From Betaproteobacteria bacterium (GTDB taxonomy: Bacteria; Pseudomonadota; Gammaproteobacteria; Burkholderiales; SG8-39), in contig JADJPT010000013.1 of NCBI GenBank assembly GCA_016713125.1, positions 1 through 64,000 of the forward strand: DNA of 64,000 nucleotides, read 5' to 3'. Below, in pieces: positions 1 through 9,375 of this stretch. The first letter of the stretch is position 1. The number at the start of each line of letters is the position of its first letter. The notes beneath the pieces were generated by a model. It ran no database searches and had not been told where the DNA came from. It saw only the letters and a list, made by a program, of their open reading frames with translations. Position numbers and translations under genes: made by a program.

Positions 1-1954
1 ATTTCGTCTGCGCCGACGACGCGCACGGCGCGCCGATCATGCTCAAGGCCGAAGCCGAAGGCCTGACCCCCGAGAAGCTGGTGGAAGGCATCGCCGCCGG
101 GCGCAGGCAGTACCTGGACGGCTTTCACGTCTCCTTCGACAACTGGCACTCGACCCACTCGGCCGAGAACACCCAGCTCTCGCAGGACATCTACCGTCGT
201 CTCGATCGCGCCGGGCTGATCTACAGCAAGCCGGTCGAGCAGTTCTACGACCCGGTCAAGGGCATGTTCTGGCCGACCGCTACATCAGGGCGAGTGCCCG
301 GAAATCGGCGCCAAGGACCAGTACGGCGACGCCTGCGAAGTGTGCAGTTCGGTCTACACGCCCACCGAGCTGAACAACCCCTATTCGACGCTGTCGGGCG
401 CCACGCCGGTGCTGAAGTCCTCCAAGCACTACTTTTTCCGGCTCTCGGACGAGAAGTGCGTGGCTTTCCTGCGCGAATGGCTGGACCTGCCGGGCCGCCT
501 GCAGCCGCAGGTGGCCAACAAGGCGCGCGAGTGGCTCGAGGGCGAGGGCGACAAGGCGCTGGGCGACTGGGACATCTCGCGCGACCCGCCCTATTTCGGC
601 ATCCGCATCCCGGACATCCCCGAGGAGAAGTACTTCTACGTCTGGCTGGACGCGCCGATTGGCTACCTCGCCAGCCTGAAGAACTACTGCGCCAGACAGG
701 GCCTGGATTTCGAGCAGGTGCTGGCGGCCTCCGAGCAGGTGCATTTCATCGGCAAGGACATCATCTACTTCCACACCCTGTTCTGGCCGGCGATGCTCGA
801 GTTCGCCAACCTGCCCTACAAGGTGCCCGACCACGTCTACGTGCACGGCTTCATCACCGTGTCGGGCGAGAAGATGTCGAAGAGCCGCGGCACCGGCATC
901 AGCCCGCTGCGCTATCTGGAACTGGGCATGAACCCGGAGTGGCTGCGCTACTACATCGCCGCCAAGCTGAACGCCGCCGTCGAGGACGTGGATTTCAACC
1001 CGGACGATTTCGTCGCGCGCGTGAACAGCGACCTGGTCGGCAAGTACGTGAACATCGCCAGTCGCTGCGCGGGTTTCGTCACCCGGCGCTTCGAAGGCAG
1101 GCTGCTCGGCGCCGAGGGCGGCAGCCCGATCGTCAGCCAGATGCAGGCCGCCACCGGCATGCTCGCCGAACTGTACGAGGGGCGCGAATACGGCAAGGCG
1201 CTGCGCGAGATCATGCTGCTCGCCGACCGGGCCAACGGTTATGTCGACCAGCACAAGCCCTGGGAGCTGGCCAAGGCCGCCGGCCGCGAGGCCGAGCTGC
1301 ACCGCGTCTGCAGCGACGCACTGCAGATGTTCCGCCTGCTGACGCTGTACCTGAAGCCGGTGATGCCCGGGCTGGCCGTCGACGTCGAGGCCTTCCTGAA
1401 TGTCGCGCCGCTGGCCTGGAAGGACGCGGGCGCGCCGCTGCCGGCGGGCCACCGCATCAACGAGTACAAGCACCTGATGACCCGCGTCGACCCCAAGCAG
1501 CTCGACGCGCTGTTCGACCTGCCCGCCGCCGCCCCGGCCGCCGCGACTGCGGCTCCGGCCAAGGAGAAGAAAGCCGTGTCCGCCCCCACCGCCGCCCCCG
1601 CCGCTTCGCCTGCCGCCACCGCGGCCGAAGCCACGATTTCGATCGACGACTTCGCCAAGGTCGACCTGCGCGTGGCGCTGATCGCCGAGGCCGAGGCGGT
1701 CGAAGGCGCGGACAAGCTGGTCAGGCTGACGCTGGATCTTGGCGGGGAATCGCGCACGGTGTTCGCCGGCATCAAGTCGGCCTACGCGCCCGAGGCGCTC
1801 AAGGGCCGGTTGACGGTCATGGTGGCCAACCTGGCGCCGCGCAAGATGCGTTTCGGCCTGTCCGAGGCATGGTGCTGGCCGCCTCGGGTGAAGCCCGGGC
1901 ATCTTCCTGCTGTCGCCGGATTCCGGTGCGCAACCCGGCATGAAGGTGAAGTAG
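1..1954 (+). CDS. metG: Methionyl-tRNA synthetase (5' partial, four apparent 1-nt deletions)
   Basis: Charges tRNA-Met with methionine in the cytoplasm. Translation is already inside the Rossmann fold at base 3 (FVCADDAHGAPIMLKAE), so the start lies left of the window. The KMSKS loop is at 871-885 and a C-terminal Trbp111-type tRNA-binding domain (ISIDDFAKVDLRVALI) begins near 1640, as in dimeric bacterial MetRS. The reading frame needs four single-base restorations, near 269, 289, 1867 and 1893, to reach the TAG at 1952-1954. All four are next to short G or C runs. The zinc knuckle reads CPEIGAKDQYGDACEVC, where relatives have CPxC, so one zinc ligand appears lost, probably through further base errors. 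SulP follows 134 bp downstream. Identity is certain; the frame damage is probably technical. Confidence 0.93.
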
Positions 1955-2088
1955 CCGATGGGCTATGCGCTGAAGCCCGCGCACCAGTCCCGGCGCAGGC
2001 GCTTCATTGCGCGCCTGCACCATTGCGGCCCTCCGCGACGAATCGACGCGCACGCGAGTCGATCCCGTCACCCGAACCCGGAGTCCAA

Positions 2089-3755
2089 ATGGCCTCATTC
2101 CGCATCCAGTTCCGCCCGCGCCTCGTCGATGCCCTGCGCGGCTACAACGGCGCACAGTTCTCGCAGGACCTGAGCGCCGGCGTCACCGTCGGCATCGTCG
2201 CCCTGCCACTGGCCATGGCCTTCGCCATCGCCAGCGGGGTCAAGCCCGAAGCGGGCATCTACACGGCGATCATCGCCGGCTTCCTGATCGCCGCCCTGGG
2301 CGGCTCGCGCGTGCAGATCGGCGGCCCGGCCGGGGCCTTCATCGTCATCATCTACGGCATCGTCGAGAAGTACGGACTCGCCAACCTGCTGATCTCGACC
2401 ATCATGGCCGGCGTCCTGCTATTCGCGATGGGCGCGGCGCGCCTGGGCAACCTGATCCGCTTCATCCCCATCGCCGTGGTCATCGGCTTCACCAACGGCA
2501 TCGCGGTGCTGATCGCCCTGTCGCAGGTGAAGGATGCGCTGGGCCTCAAGGTGCAGTCGATGCCCGCCGACTTCTTCTCCGCGCTCAAGGTGATCGGCCA
2601 GAACCTGCATACCGCCGACTGGAAGCCGGTGCTGATCTGCGTCGCCGGCATGCTGCTGATCGGACTGTGGCCCAAGTCCTACCAGCCGAACGCCGCCAAC
2701 TGGCGGCGCGTCGTGGCCATGGTGCCGGGCACCATCGTCGTGCTGGTGCTCGCCACCCTGCTGGTGTCGGGCACCGGCATGGGTGTGGAAACCATAGGCT
2801 CGCGCTTCGGCGGCATCCCGCAGGGCCTGCCCTCGTTCGCGCTGCCCAGCTTCGGCTGGGACCTGGCCAAGCAGCTGGTGGCGCCCACGCTGACCATCGC
2901 CCTGCTCGGCGCGATCGAGTCGCTGCTGTGCGCGCGCGTGGCCGACAGCATGACCGAGGACCGCCACGACCCCAACCAGGAACTCATGGCACAGGGCATC
3001 GCCAATTTCATCACGCCGTTCTTCGGCGGCATCGCGGCCACCGGCACCATCGCGCGCACGGTCACCAACGTGCGCAGCGGCGCGCGCACCCCGATCGCCG
3101 GCATCGTGCACGCCTGACCCTGCTGGCGGTGATCCTGGTCGCCGCGCCGCTGGCCGAGAACATCCCGCTGGCCGCGCTCTCGGCCATCCTGCTGATGGTG
3201 GCCTGGAACATGGGCGAGTGGCGCGAGTTCGCGCGCCTGCGCCAGTTCAACACCACCTACCGCACCATCATGCTCTCGACCTTCCTGCTGACGGTGATCT
3301 TCGACCTCACCGTCGCGGTCGAGGTCGGGCTGGTGCTGGCCAGCCTGTTCTTCATCTACCGCATCTCGAGCATCACGCGCATCGAACCCATCGCCGACGG
3401 CGTGGAGATGCAGGGCGCGGTCGAGGGGGTGCAGGCCTACCGAATGTTCGGCTCGCTGTTCTTCGGCGCGGTTTCCAAGCTCGAGGCACTGCTGGATCCG
3501 GCGCGCCCGCAACCCAGGGTCCTGGTCCTCGAGATGCACCAGCTGATCAACATGGACACCACCGGACTGGATGCGCTGCATGCCCTGCACAAGGCGCTGG
3601 CCAAGAACGGCAACCGCCTGGTGCTGGCCGGCTGCACCGAGCAGCCGCTGTCGCTGATCCGGCGCAGCGGCTTCCTTGACACGCTGGGCGCCGACAACGT
3701 GCAGCCCGACCTGCCCGCCGCCCTGGCGCGCGCCCGCACCCTGATCGAAGCGTAG
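2089..3755 (+). CDS. SulP-family anion transporter with STAS domain (one apparent 1-nt deletion)
   Basis: Inner-membrane SLC26/SulP permease, expected to move sulfate, bicarbonate or a dicarboxylate. The N-terminal part has the family's repeated hydrophobic helices, including DLSAGVTVGIVALPLAMAFA, and the conserved GGPAGAFIVIIYGIV region. The last ~110 residues form a STAS domain (VLVLEMHQLINMDTTGLDAL). The frame breaks near 3112, where GTGCACGCCTGACC needs one more C to read VHALTLL. The repaired protein is about 555 residues, normal for the family. ATG 2089 begins MASFRIQFRPRLVDAL, a typical short cytoplasmic lead before helix 1. The substrate cannot be read from the sequence. Confidence 0.88.
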
Positions 3756-3774
3756 AAAAGCGCCCCGTCGCCGC

Positions 3775-3800
3775 AAAAGAAAAAGGCGGCCTAAGCCGCC
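3775..3800 (-). terminator. Intrinsic terminator for the pilin-like gene
   Basis: Read on the minus strand, GGCGGC-TTAG-GCCGCC is followed by TTTTTCTTTT. This is a 6-bp GC stem, a 4-nt loop and a T-rich tail, placed 110 bp past the stop of the minus-strand gene at 3913-4305. In the plus direction there is no T tract after the stem, so it should not terminate sulP. Confidence 0.7.
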
Positions 3801-3861
3801 CATGCCGGGGATGCCTTGCGCACGTTCGAACGAACCGGAAGCGAAGCGCCCAGGGGGTGCG

Positions 3862-3906
3862 GGGGATCCGGGAGGGCCCCGCGCAGCGGAAGGGGCCCGG
3901 ATCCCC
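3862..3906. repeat. Long inverted repeat beside the pilin-like stop codon
   Basis: GGGGATCCGGGAGGGCCCC and GGGGCCCGGATCCCC form two nearly perfect complementary arms around an 11-nt spacer. The repeat lies 6 bp beyond the stop of the minus-strand gene. It could be an mRNA-stabilising or terminating hairpin; the proper intrinsic terminator is further on, at 3775-3800. Confidence 0.6.
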
Positions 3907-3912
3907 TGCTAC

Positions 3913-4305
3913 TTACTTCCCGCCGCAAGCCACCGGCATCGCGTCGCGCGTATAGCCGCTGCAGCTCCAGGCGACCTTGCCGCCGGCCAGCGCCGGCTTC
4001 AGCGTGATCTCCAGTCCGTTCTTCTCGTTCCAGCCGCGGATCACGCCGTTGCCTTCCACCACCCACTTCAGTTCGCCGTGCTTGGGGTCGGTCTTGTTGG
4101 CGAGCTTCACTTCCGCGCCGGACCCGGCGAGGTTGCCCGATTTCTCGGCGGCGGCGGCCACCTTGGCCTTGGCCTCCTCGGCGCCTGCCACCAGGGCGGC
4201 GCCGGCTTCCTTGGCCTTGCCGCCTTCCATCTGCGGCAGCACCACGGCCACCGCCAGGAATCCGATCAGGGCAAGCCCTGCAATGACCAGCAATCCGGTG
4301 CGCAT
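3913..4305 (-). CDS. Small membrane-anchored protein with pilin-like C-terminus
   Basis: A 130-residue protein. It has one N-terminal hydrophobic helix (residues ~3-25, GLLVIAGLALIGFLAVAVVL), an Ala/Lys/Glu-rich helical linker (~30-60), then a beta-rich tail ending in WSCSGYTRDAMPVAC. The two cysteines near the end and the preceding ITLKP segment resemble the disulfide-bonded D-region of type IV pilins. There is no prepilin peptidase site (no G|FTLIE-type motif), so it is not an ordinary pilin. The start is supported by AAGGGGA upstream of ATG. It appears to be a single-gene unit with its own terminator at 3775-3800. Function unknown. Confidence 0.7.
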   Translation of the reverse strand: MRTGLLVIAGLALIGFLAVAVVLPQMEGGKAKEAGAALVAGAEEAKAKVAAAAEKSGNLAGSGAEVKLANKTDPKHGELKWVVEGNGVIRGWNEKNGLEITLKPALAGGKVAWSCSGYTRDAMPVACGGK

Positions 4306-4411
4306 GTGTTTCCCCTTGTTCTGTGCTGCGGGCTATACGAAAAGTCAGAAAATTTCAGCGGCGAGATTACCACACGCCCATAGGCGGTTCACACCCCGGA
4401 GGAACGCAGCG

Positions 4412-5883
4412 CTAGGCGAGCGCGCGCGCGGCGAGCGCCGCCGCCTGCGCATTGGACGCCGCCACCAGCACGCCTGCGGCACGCAGCGTGGCGACCTGCC
4501 GCGGATGGCTTTGCGGATCGCCATCGGTGCCGCTCACCGAGGCGATCACCATCGCATGGCCGGCCGGCGCCGCGGCCAGCGCATCGGCGATCAGGCCGGC
4601 CGGGTCGGCATGCGCGCCGTAACCGATGACCAGATCGATCAGCACCACCGCCACCGAACGATCGGCCAGAACACTCTTTAACAGATCGTTGCGCAACTCG
4701 GGATCGATCATCGGATGCGGGCGGCCGCGCGTGTACTCGTCGTCCCCGAGGTCGATCAGGCTGTGCCCGGCGACATCGGGGCCGGCGGTCTCGCCCGCAC
4801 CGGGAACCGGCACGTTGGACTGCACCGACAGGCCGGCCGCCATCAGCACGATCTGCGCCTCGCTGCACAGGGTGCCGCCACAGAACAGGCCACGCAGCCA
4901 GCCCTTGCGCGGCGCGCGGGCGCGGCGGACTCCGTCGCGATCGCATGACCGAGCACGGCTTCGACCGCCGCCGCCAGCGTGGCCGCCTGGGTCACGTTCC
5001 CCGGCAGACTGATCGGTGCCGCACCCAGCAGGCACAGCGTCACGGGTTTCGAGCTGCGCCCGGCGCGCGCGACGATGCGCTCGGTCACCGAACGGGCCGG
5101 CGGCTTGGAGATGATCACGATGTGGCGCGTGGCCGGGTCGGCTTCCAGCGCGTCGAACGCGGCCAGCGTCATCAGACCGCCCACCGCCTCCTTCAGATCG
5201 CGCCCGCCCACGCCGATGCCGTGCGAGACGCCGCGGCCGTTGCGCGCCAGCAGGCTGCTGACCTCCTGCAGCCCGGTGCCGGAGGCCGAGATCAAGCCGA
5301 CATCGCCGCGCGGCACTACGTTGGCGAAGGCGATCGGCGCGCCGCCGATCAGCGCCGTGCCGCAATCCGGCCCCATCATCAGCAGCCCCTTGGCGATCGC
5401 CAGGCGCTTGAGCTCGACTTCGTCCTCGACCGAAACGTTGTCGGAGAACATCATGACGTGCAGTCCGCGTTCCAGGGCGGTGCGCGCTTCGGCGGCGGCG
5501 AACTCGCCGGGCACCGAAATCACCGCAAGGTTGGCATCGGACAATGCGTCCAGGGCCGCGGCCAGGCTGCGCACCGCGCTCACACCACCTGCGGCAGTGC
5601 CCTGCGCGCCGCCGGCCAGCAGCTTCTCGGCTTCGACCAGCGCCCGGGCGGCGGCATCGGCATCGACGGCGCGGATCGCCACCACCAGATCGTCGGCCTG
5701 CGCCCTGGCGCCGTCTGCATCCAGCAGGCCGGAACCCTCGAGCAAGGCGCGGTTGGTCGGCGTGCCGATCATCAGCGAGGCGGCCTCGACCCCGGCCAGC
5801 GCGCTCACGGCGCGCGAGATGCGCATCAGCGCCACGGAATCGGCGTAGAAACCGCGGCGCACGTGGTTGACGACCGCGCTCAT
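4412..5883 (-). CDS. fdrA: FdrA, AllF-type subunit of oxamate carbamoyltransferase (one apparent 1-nt deletion)
   Basis: FdrA has a succinyl-CoA-synthetase-like fold. In E. coli it works with YlbE and YlbF as a three-subunit oxamate carbamoyltransferase in anaerobic allantoin breakdown. The protein begins MSAVVNHVRRGFYADSVALM and contains the CoA-ligase-like MGPDCGTALIGGAPIAFANV and GLISASGTGLQEV segments. The frame is lost near 4910-4922 in a GC run on the track from ATESA to PRKGWLRGLFCGGTLC, and one added base restores about 490 residues ending at 4412. Its ATG (5881-5883) overlaps the ylbE stop as ATGA, indicating translational coupling. That all genes of the pathway sit together supports the same reaction here. 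Confidence 0.85.
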
Positions 5884-7312
5884 GCCTGCACTCCCATGCC
5901 GGTGGCGAAAGCTAGCAGCGCCTGCTCGAAACAGGCGAGCGGCGCGCGCGACACGCCGGCGCCCACCTGCCCCACCCCGGGCAGCCGGTGCGCGATGCCG
6001 GTGTTGATCGCCGGCTGTATGCCGGTATCGACCACGCGGCGTATGTCGATGCCGGTGGGCACGCCCTGCGCGTCGAGGGCGGGCATGGTCCAGCGCGGAT
6101 TGCGCGTCAGCGTGATCTCGCCCATCGAACTGGTGAACGCCAGCGCATCCGGGTGCTGCCGGCGCCGACGAAGCCGACCACCGAGGGCGCGGTGGCCATG
6201 GCAAAGGCGCCCACGCCGATGGTTTCCATGATCGCCGAATCGCCCATGTCCGGATTGGCGTCCTTCTCGGAGTAGCCCGGGAAGTACAGGCCCTGCGGCA
6301 TCTCCACGGGTGCGGTGAACCAGGCGTCGCCGGTGCCCGAGACGCGCACGCCGAAATCGGTGCCGTTCCTGCACATCGCGGTCACCACCGTCGAACCGGC
6401 GATGCCGCGCACCGGATCCATGATGCTCTTGCCCATCACCATGCCGATGTTCAGGAAAAACTGCTCGTTGCCGGCGATGAAGGCGAGGATCTTCGCCAGG
6501 GTTTCGCCGTCGGCGACCACCCTGGCCAGCTGCGGCGCCAGCGCGCGCAGGGTCAGCGCCGAGCAGGCGACGTTCCTCTGGTGCATCTCGTCGCCCATCG
6601 CCAGGCCGCGCGAGATCAGCGGCACCAGATCGAGACCGCCGGTGTCGCGCAGGGCCTGGCCGAAAGCCGGGCCGAACACGTCCGCCAGCCAGCGCAGGCG
6701 CTCGATCACCGAGGCGTCGTTGGCGCCGAAGCGCATCACCTTGCCCAGGCCCTCGTTGATCATGCAGTAGGCGCGATTGCCGAAGGCGCGGTTCTCGACG
6801 ACCATCACCGGCATCGAGCGCGTGGTCATGCCGGTCATCGGGCCGACCGCGTCGAAATGGTGGTTGGGGTGGAACTGCACCCCGCCCGAAGCGGCCAGCC
6901 GCGCGGCGGACTCGAGGTCCGGCGCCCAGCCTTCGAACACGATGGCGCCGGCCACGGCGCCCTGCATGGGCCCGCACATGCGCTGCCAGTCGATCGGCGG
7001 CCCGGCGTGCAGGATGATGCGCGCCTGCGGATCGGCCAGGCCGGCGATCACGCTGCCGGCCGGCTGCACGTCGACCAGCACCGGGGTGGCGGCCAGCATG
7101 CGCTTGAGCGCCTCCTGGTTGGCCGACGCGATCTGCGCCTCGTGCGCGGCCAGGCGCGCCAGCAGTTCGGCCAGGTGGCGCTTGCCCTGTGCGGGCGGCC
7201 GCCAGTCGACCTGCACGACCGGAACGTGCTGCGCGGCCAGATCCTGCGCAAATGCGGACAAGCCGATGTTGACGACGCGCGGCGCGCCTGAGAGCAGCTT
7301 CTGGATGGACAT
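5880..7312 (-). CDS. ylbE: DUF1116 protein YlbE, AllG-type subunit of oxamate carbamoyltransferase (one apparent 1-nt deletion)
   Basis: A cytoplasmic protein of the DUF1116 family and partner of FdrA. Recognisable segments are GPMQGAVAGAIVFEGWA, FHPNHHFDAVGPMTGMTTRSMPV and NGTDFGVRVSGTGDAWFTAP. The frame breaks near 6151, where a GGG on the plus strand probably should be GGGG. Repair joins VVGFVGAGS to ALAFTSSMGEITLTRNPRW and gives about 477 residues. It is first in a two-gene minus-strand operon with fdrA and starts from MSIQKLLSGAPRVVNIG. A good promoter lies at 7399-7428, facing the carbamate kinase gene. Confidence 0.85.
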
Positions 7313-7398
7313 GGCGTGACCCGGGTGAAGTGATCCGGCCGGCGCCGACGGTCGCTGAACGCGGCGACTCGGCGAACCTGCGCGGAGAGATTCGAAAA

Positions 7399-7428
7399 AT
7401 TATACCGGCGCGCTGCTATGATCGCCAA
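7399..7428 (-). promoter_or_regulatory. Sigma-70-type promoter for ylbE-fdrA
   Basis: On the minus strand TTGGCG (7428-7423) and a perfect TATAAT (7404-7399) are separated by 18 bp. This predicts a leader of about 80 nt before the ylbE ATG at 7312. It overlaps the divergent promoter of the carbamate kinase gene, so the two transcripts may compete or be co-regulated. Confidence 0.55.
7414..7422 (+). promoter_or_regulatory. Extended -10 promoter for the carbamate kinase gene
   Basis: TGC-TATGAT fits an extended -10 element. A start site 7-8 nt downstream would fall at or next to the ATG at 7430, giving a leaderless or nearly leaderless mRNA. No good -35 hexamer is visible at 16-18 bp. Confidence 0.4.
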
Positions 7429-7429
7429 A

Positions 7430-8431
7430 ATGAGTTCCACACCCGGAAAGCAACGCAAGAGCGGCGCGAACGACGCGGGCGGTCCTGCGCCGCGCCGGCT
7501 GGTGGTCGCCATCGGCGGCAACGCCACGCATCCCGAGAACATCCGCGGCACCACCGAGGAGCAGGAGCAGGTCGCGGCGCGCGCCGCGCGCTCGCTGGCC
7601 CCGCTGCTGATGCAGGACAACCGCATCGTGCTCACGCACGGCAATGGCCCGGTGGTCGGCAAGATCCTGCTGCGCCAGTACTACGCGCGTGAGCAGGTGC
7701 CGCCGATGCGCCTCGATGTCTGCGTGGCGCACAGCCAGGGCGGCATCGCGCACCTGCTGATGCAGGGTCTGGAGGACGAACTGCACCGCGACGAGTACGA
7801 GCGGCGCGTCGCCTGCGTGATCACGCGCGTCGAGGTCGATCCCGAGGACCCGGGATTCAAGAATCCCTCCAAGCCCATCGGCCCGTTCTTCTCCGAAGCA
7901 GAGGCTCGCAACCTCGAGCAGCAGCTGGGCTGGACCATGATGGAGGACGCCGGCCGCGGCTGGCGCTACGTGGTGGCCTCGCCGCGGCCGCGGCGCATCC
8001 TCGACCTCGAGCTGATCGGCGCGCTGTCCGACCAGGGCATCGCGGTGATCGCCGGCGGCGGCGGCGGCATCCCGGTGGTGCAGCGGCCCGACGGCTCGCA
8101 TGCCGGCGTGGCTGCGGTGATCGACAAGGACCTGACCTCCGCGCTGCTCGCCAACCAGTTGGGCATCGACACGCTGATGCTGCTCACCGCGGTGTCGCAG
8201 GTGGCGGTCGATTTCGGCAAACCCGGGCAGCGCTGGCTGGACACGGTGAGCGCCTCGGAGATGGCGGCCTACATGAAGGAAGGCCATTTCGCCAAAGGCA
8301 GCATGGCGCCCAAGATCGACGCCGCGCTGCGCTTCCTGGCCGGCGGCGGCAAGCGCGCCATCATCGCCCACCTCGACGAGGCGCTGCCCGCCTACGAGGG
8401 CAAGGCCGGCACGCAGATCGTCGCGGGCTGA
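7430..8431 (+). CDS. Carbamate kinase (ArcC/AllK type)
   Basis: Makes ATP and carbamate-derived CO2/NH3 from carbamoyl phosphate plus ADP, the last step after oxamate carbamoyl transfer. The protein has the amino-acid-kinase fold signatures RRLVVAIGGNATHPE, TLTHGNGP-like IVLTHGNGPVVGKILL, GGGGGIPVV and FAKGSMAPKIDAALRF. Length is ~333 residues. I prefer ATG 7430 (MSSTPGKQRK) over ATG 7418, because the latter lies inside the likely -10 box. It is divergent from ylbE-fdrA and followed 8 bp later by the DUF2877 gene, so all four genes form one functional locus. Confidence 0.9.
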   Translation: MSSTPGKQRKSGANDAGGPAPRRLVVAIGGNATHPENIRGTTEEQEQVAARAARSLAPLLMQDNRIVLTHGNGPVVGKILLRQYYAREQVPPMRLDVCVAHSQGGIAHLLMQGLEDELHRDEYERRVACVITRVEVDPEDPGFKNPSKPIGPFFSEAEARNLEQQLGWTMMEDAGRGWRYVVASPRPRRILDLELIGALSDQGIAVIAGGGGGIPVVQRPDGSHAGVAAVIDKDLTSALLANQLGIDTLMLLTAVSQVAVDFGKPGQRWLDTVSASEMAAYMKEGHFAKGSMAPKIDAALRFLAGGGKRAIIAHLDEALPAYEGKAGTQIVAG

Positions 8432-8439
8432 ACGCCGGC

Positions 8440-9300
8440 ATGCGCGTGCCCGGCGCGGCGGTCACCTCGGTCAAGGTCCGCAGCGCAGGTCGCCACGCGC
8501 TGGCCGCGCGTCGCGGTCGCGCCCCGGCACGCGTGCTCGCCGCCTTCGAGCGCAGCCTGTACTTCGAAACCGAAGCCGGCCTCGCCTGCCTGGGGACGGC
8601 GGCACTCGGCAACGGTCCGCTGAACGCCTTGTGCGACACGTTGCCACGCAGCGCACCGGGCGACCTTCTGCTCGTCGATCTGGCCGACGCGGTGCTGTGG
8701 AAGCCGGCCGCCCTGCCGGCCTGGCGTCCGGCCACCATGCGTGATGCCCTGGCCCGCCTGCGCCTGGCCGCGGCGCGCGGCGCGCCGCGCGAGGGCTACG
8801 CCTTCCTGCTCGCGCCGCTGGCGCTGCGCGACGCTCCGCTGGCCGGCTCGCAGGCTTCGGCCGACGCACTGGCTGACTGGATCACGACCGCGGAACGCGC
8901 GGAACACCCCCTGCAGGCGGGCAGCACCCTGCCGGTGCCGCAGGCGGTCGCGGCGCTGATCGGCCTGGGTCCCGGGCTCACGCCGGCGGGAGACGACCTG
9001 CTGGGCGGCGCGCTCGCCGCCTTGCGCGCCGCCGGTCGCAATCGGGCCGCGGAGGCGCTGGCGGCATACGTGCTGCCGCGGGCCGCCACCGGCACCAGCC
9101 GCATCAGCCGCGCACACCTGGCGTGCGCGGCGCAGGGCGAATGCGGCGAGGCCGTGCACGACATGCTCGCCGCCCTGCTGTCCGGCGCGGCGGATCTCGA
9201 GGTGCCGCTGGCGCGCGTCGCCGCGGTCGGCCACACCTCGGGCTGGGATGCGTTGAGCGGCGCCGCCCTGGCCTTTGCGGCGCTGCGGGAACGCAAATAA
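8440..9300 (+). CDS. ylbF: DUF2877 protein YlbF, AllH-type subunit of oxamate carbamoyltransferase
   Basis: A 286-residue DUF2877 protein, the third subunit type of the FdrA/YlbE/YlbF enzyme. The family hallmark LIGLGPGLTPAGDDLLGGALAAL is present near residues 173-195. It follows the carbamate kinase by 8 bp in an evident operon and ends in TAA 2 bp before the 71-bp repeat at 9302. In E. coli fdrA, ylbE, ylbF and the kinase gene are collinear; here they are split into two divergent pairs. Confidence 0.85.
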   Translation: MRVPGAAVTSVKVRSAGRHALAARRGRAPARVLAAFERSLYFETEAGLACLGTAALGNGPLNALCDTLPRSAPGDLLLVDLADAVLWKPAALPAWRPATMRDALARLRLAAARGAPREGYAFLLAPLALRDAPLAGSQASADALADWITTAERAEHPLQAGSTLPVPQAVAALIGLGPGLTPAGDDLLGGALAALRAAGRNRAAEALAAYVLPRAATGTSRISRAHLACAAQGECGEAVHDMLAALLSGAADLEVPLARVAAVGHTSGWDALSGAALAFAALRERK

Positions 9301-9301
9301 A

Positions 9302-9372
9302 GTTGAACTTCTGTTTCGCGAAATCCGCTTCTGGAGCGGGTTTCAGGGCAATGCAGTCGTCAAATCCGACAA
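9302..9372 (+). repeat. 71-bp three-hairpin intergenic repeat, copy 1
   Basis: It fills almost all the space between the convergent ylbF and dnaE stops. It has the same length and layout as copies at 41251 and 49702. A first small inverted repeat (AAGTTgAACTT) is followed by the central palindrome (AAATCCGCTTCtGGAGCGGGTTT) and a third (GTCG..CGAC). In this copy the third hairpin carries paired changes relative to TTGCC..GGCAA, which suggests the structure is conserved. It may act as a bidirectional terminator. Confidence 0.75.
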
Positions 9373-9375
9373 CTT

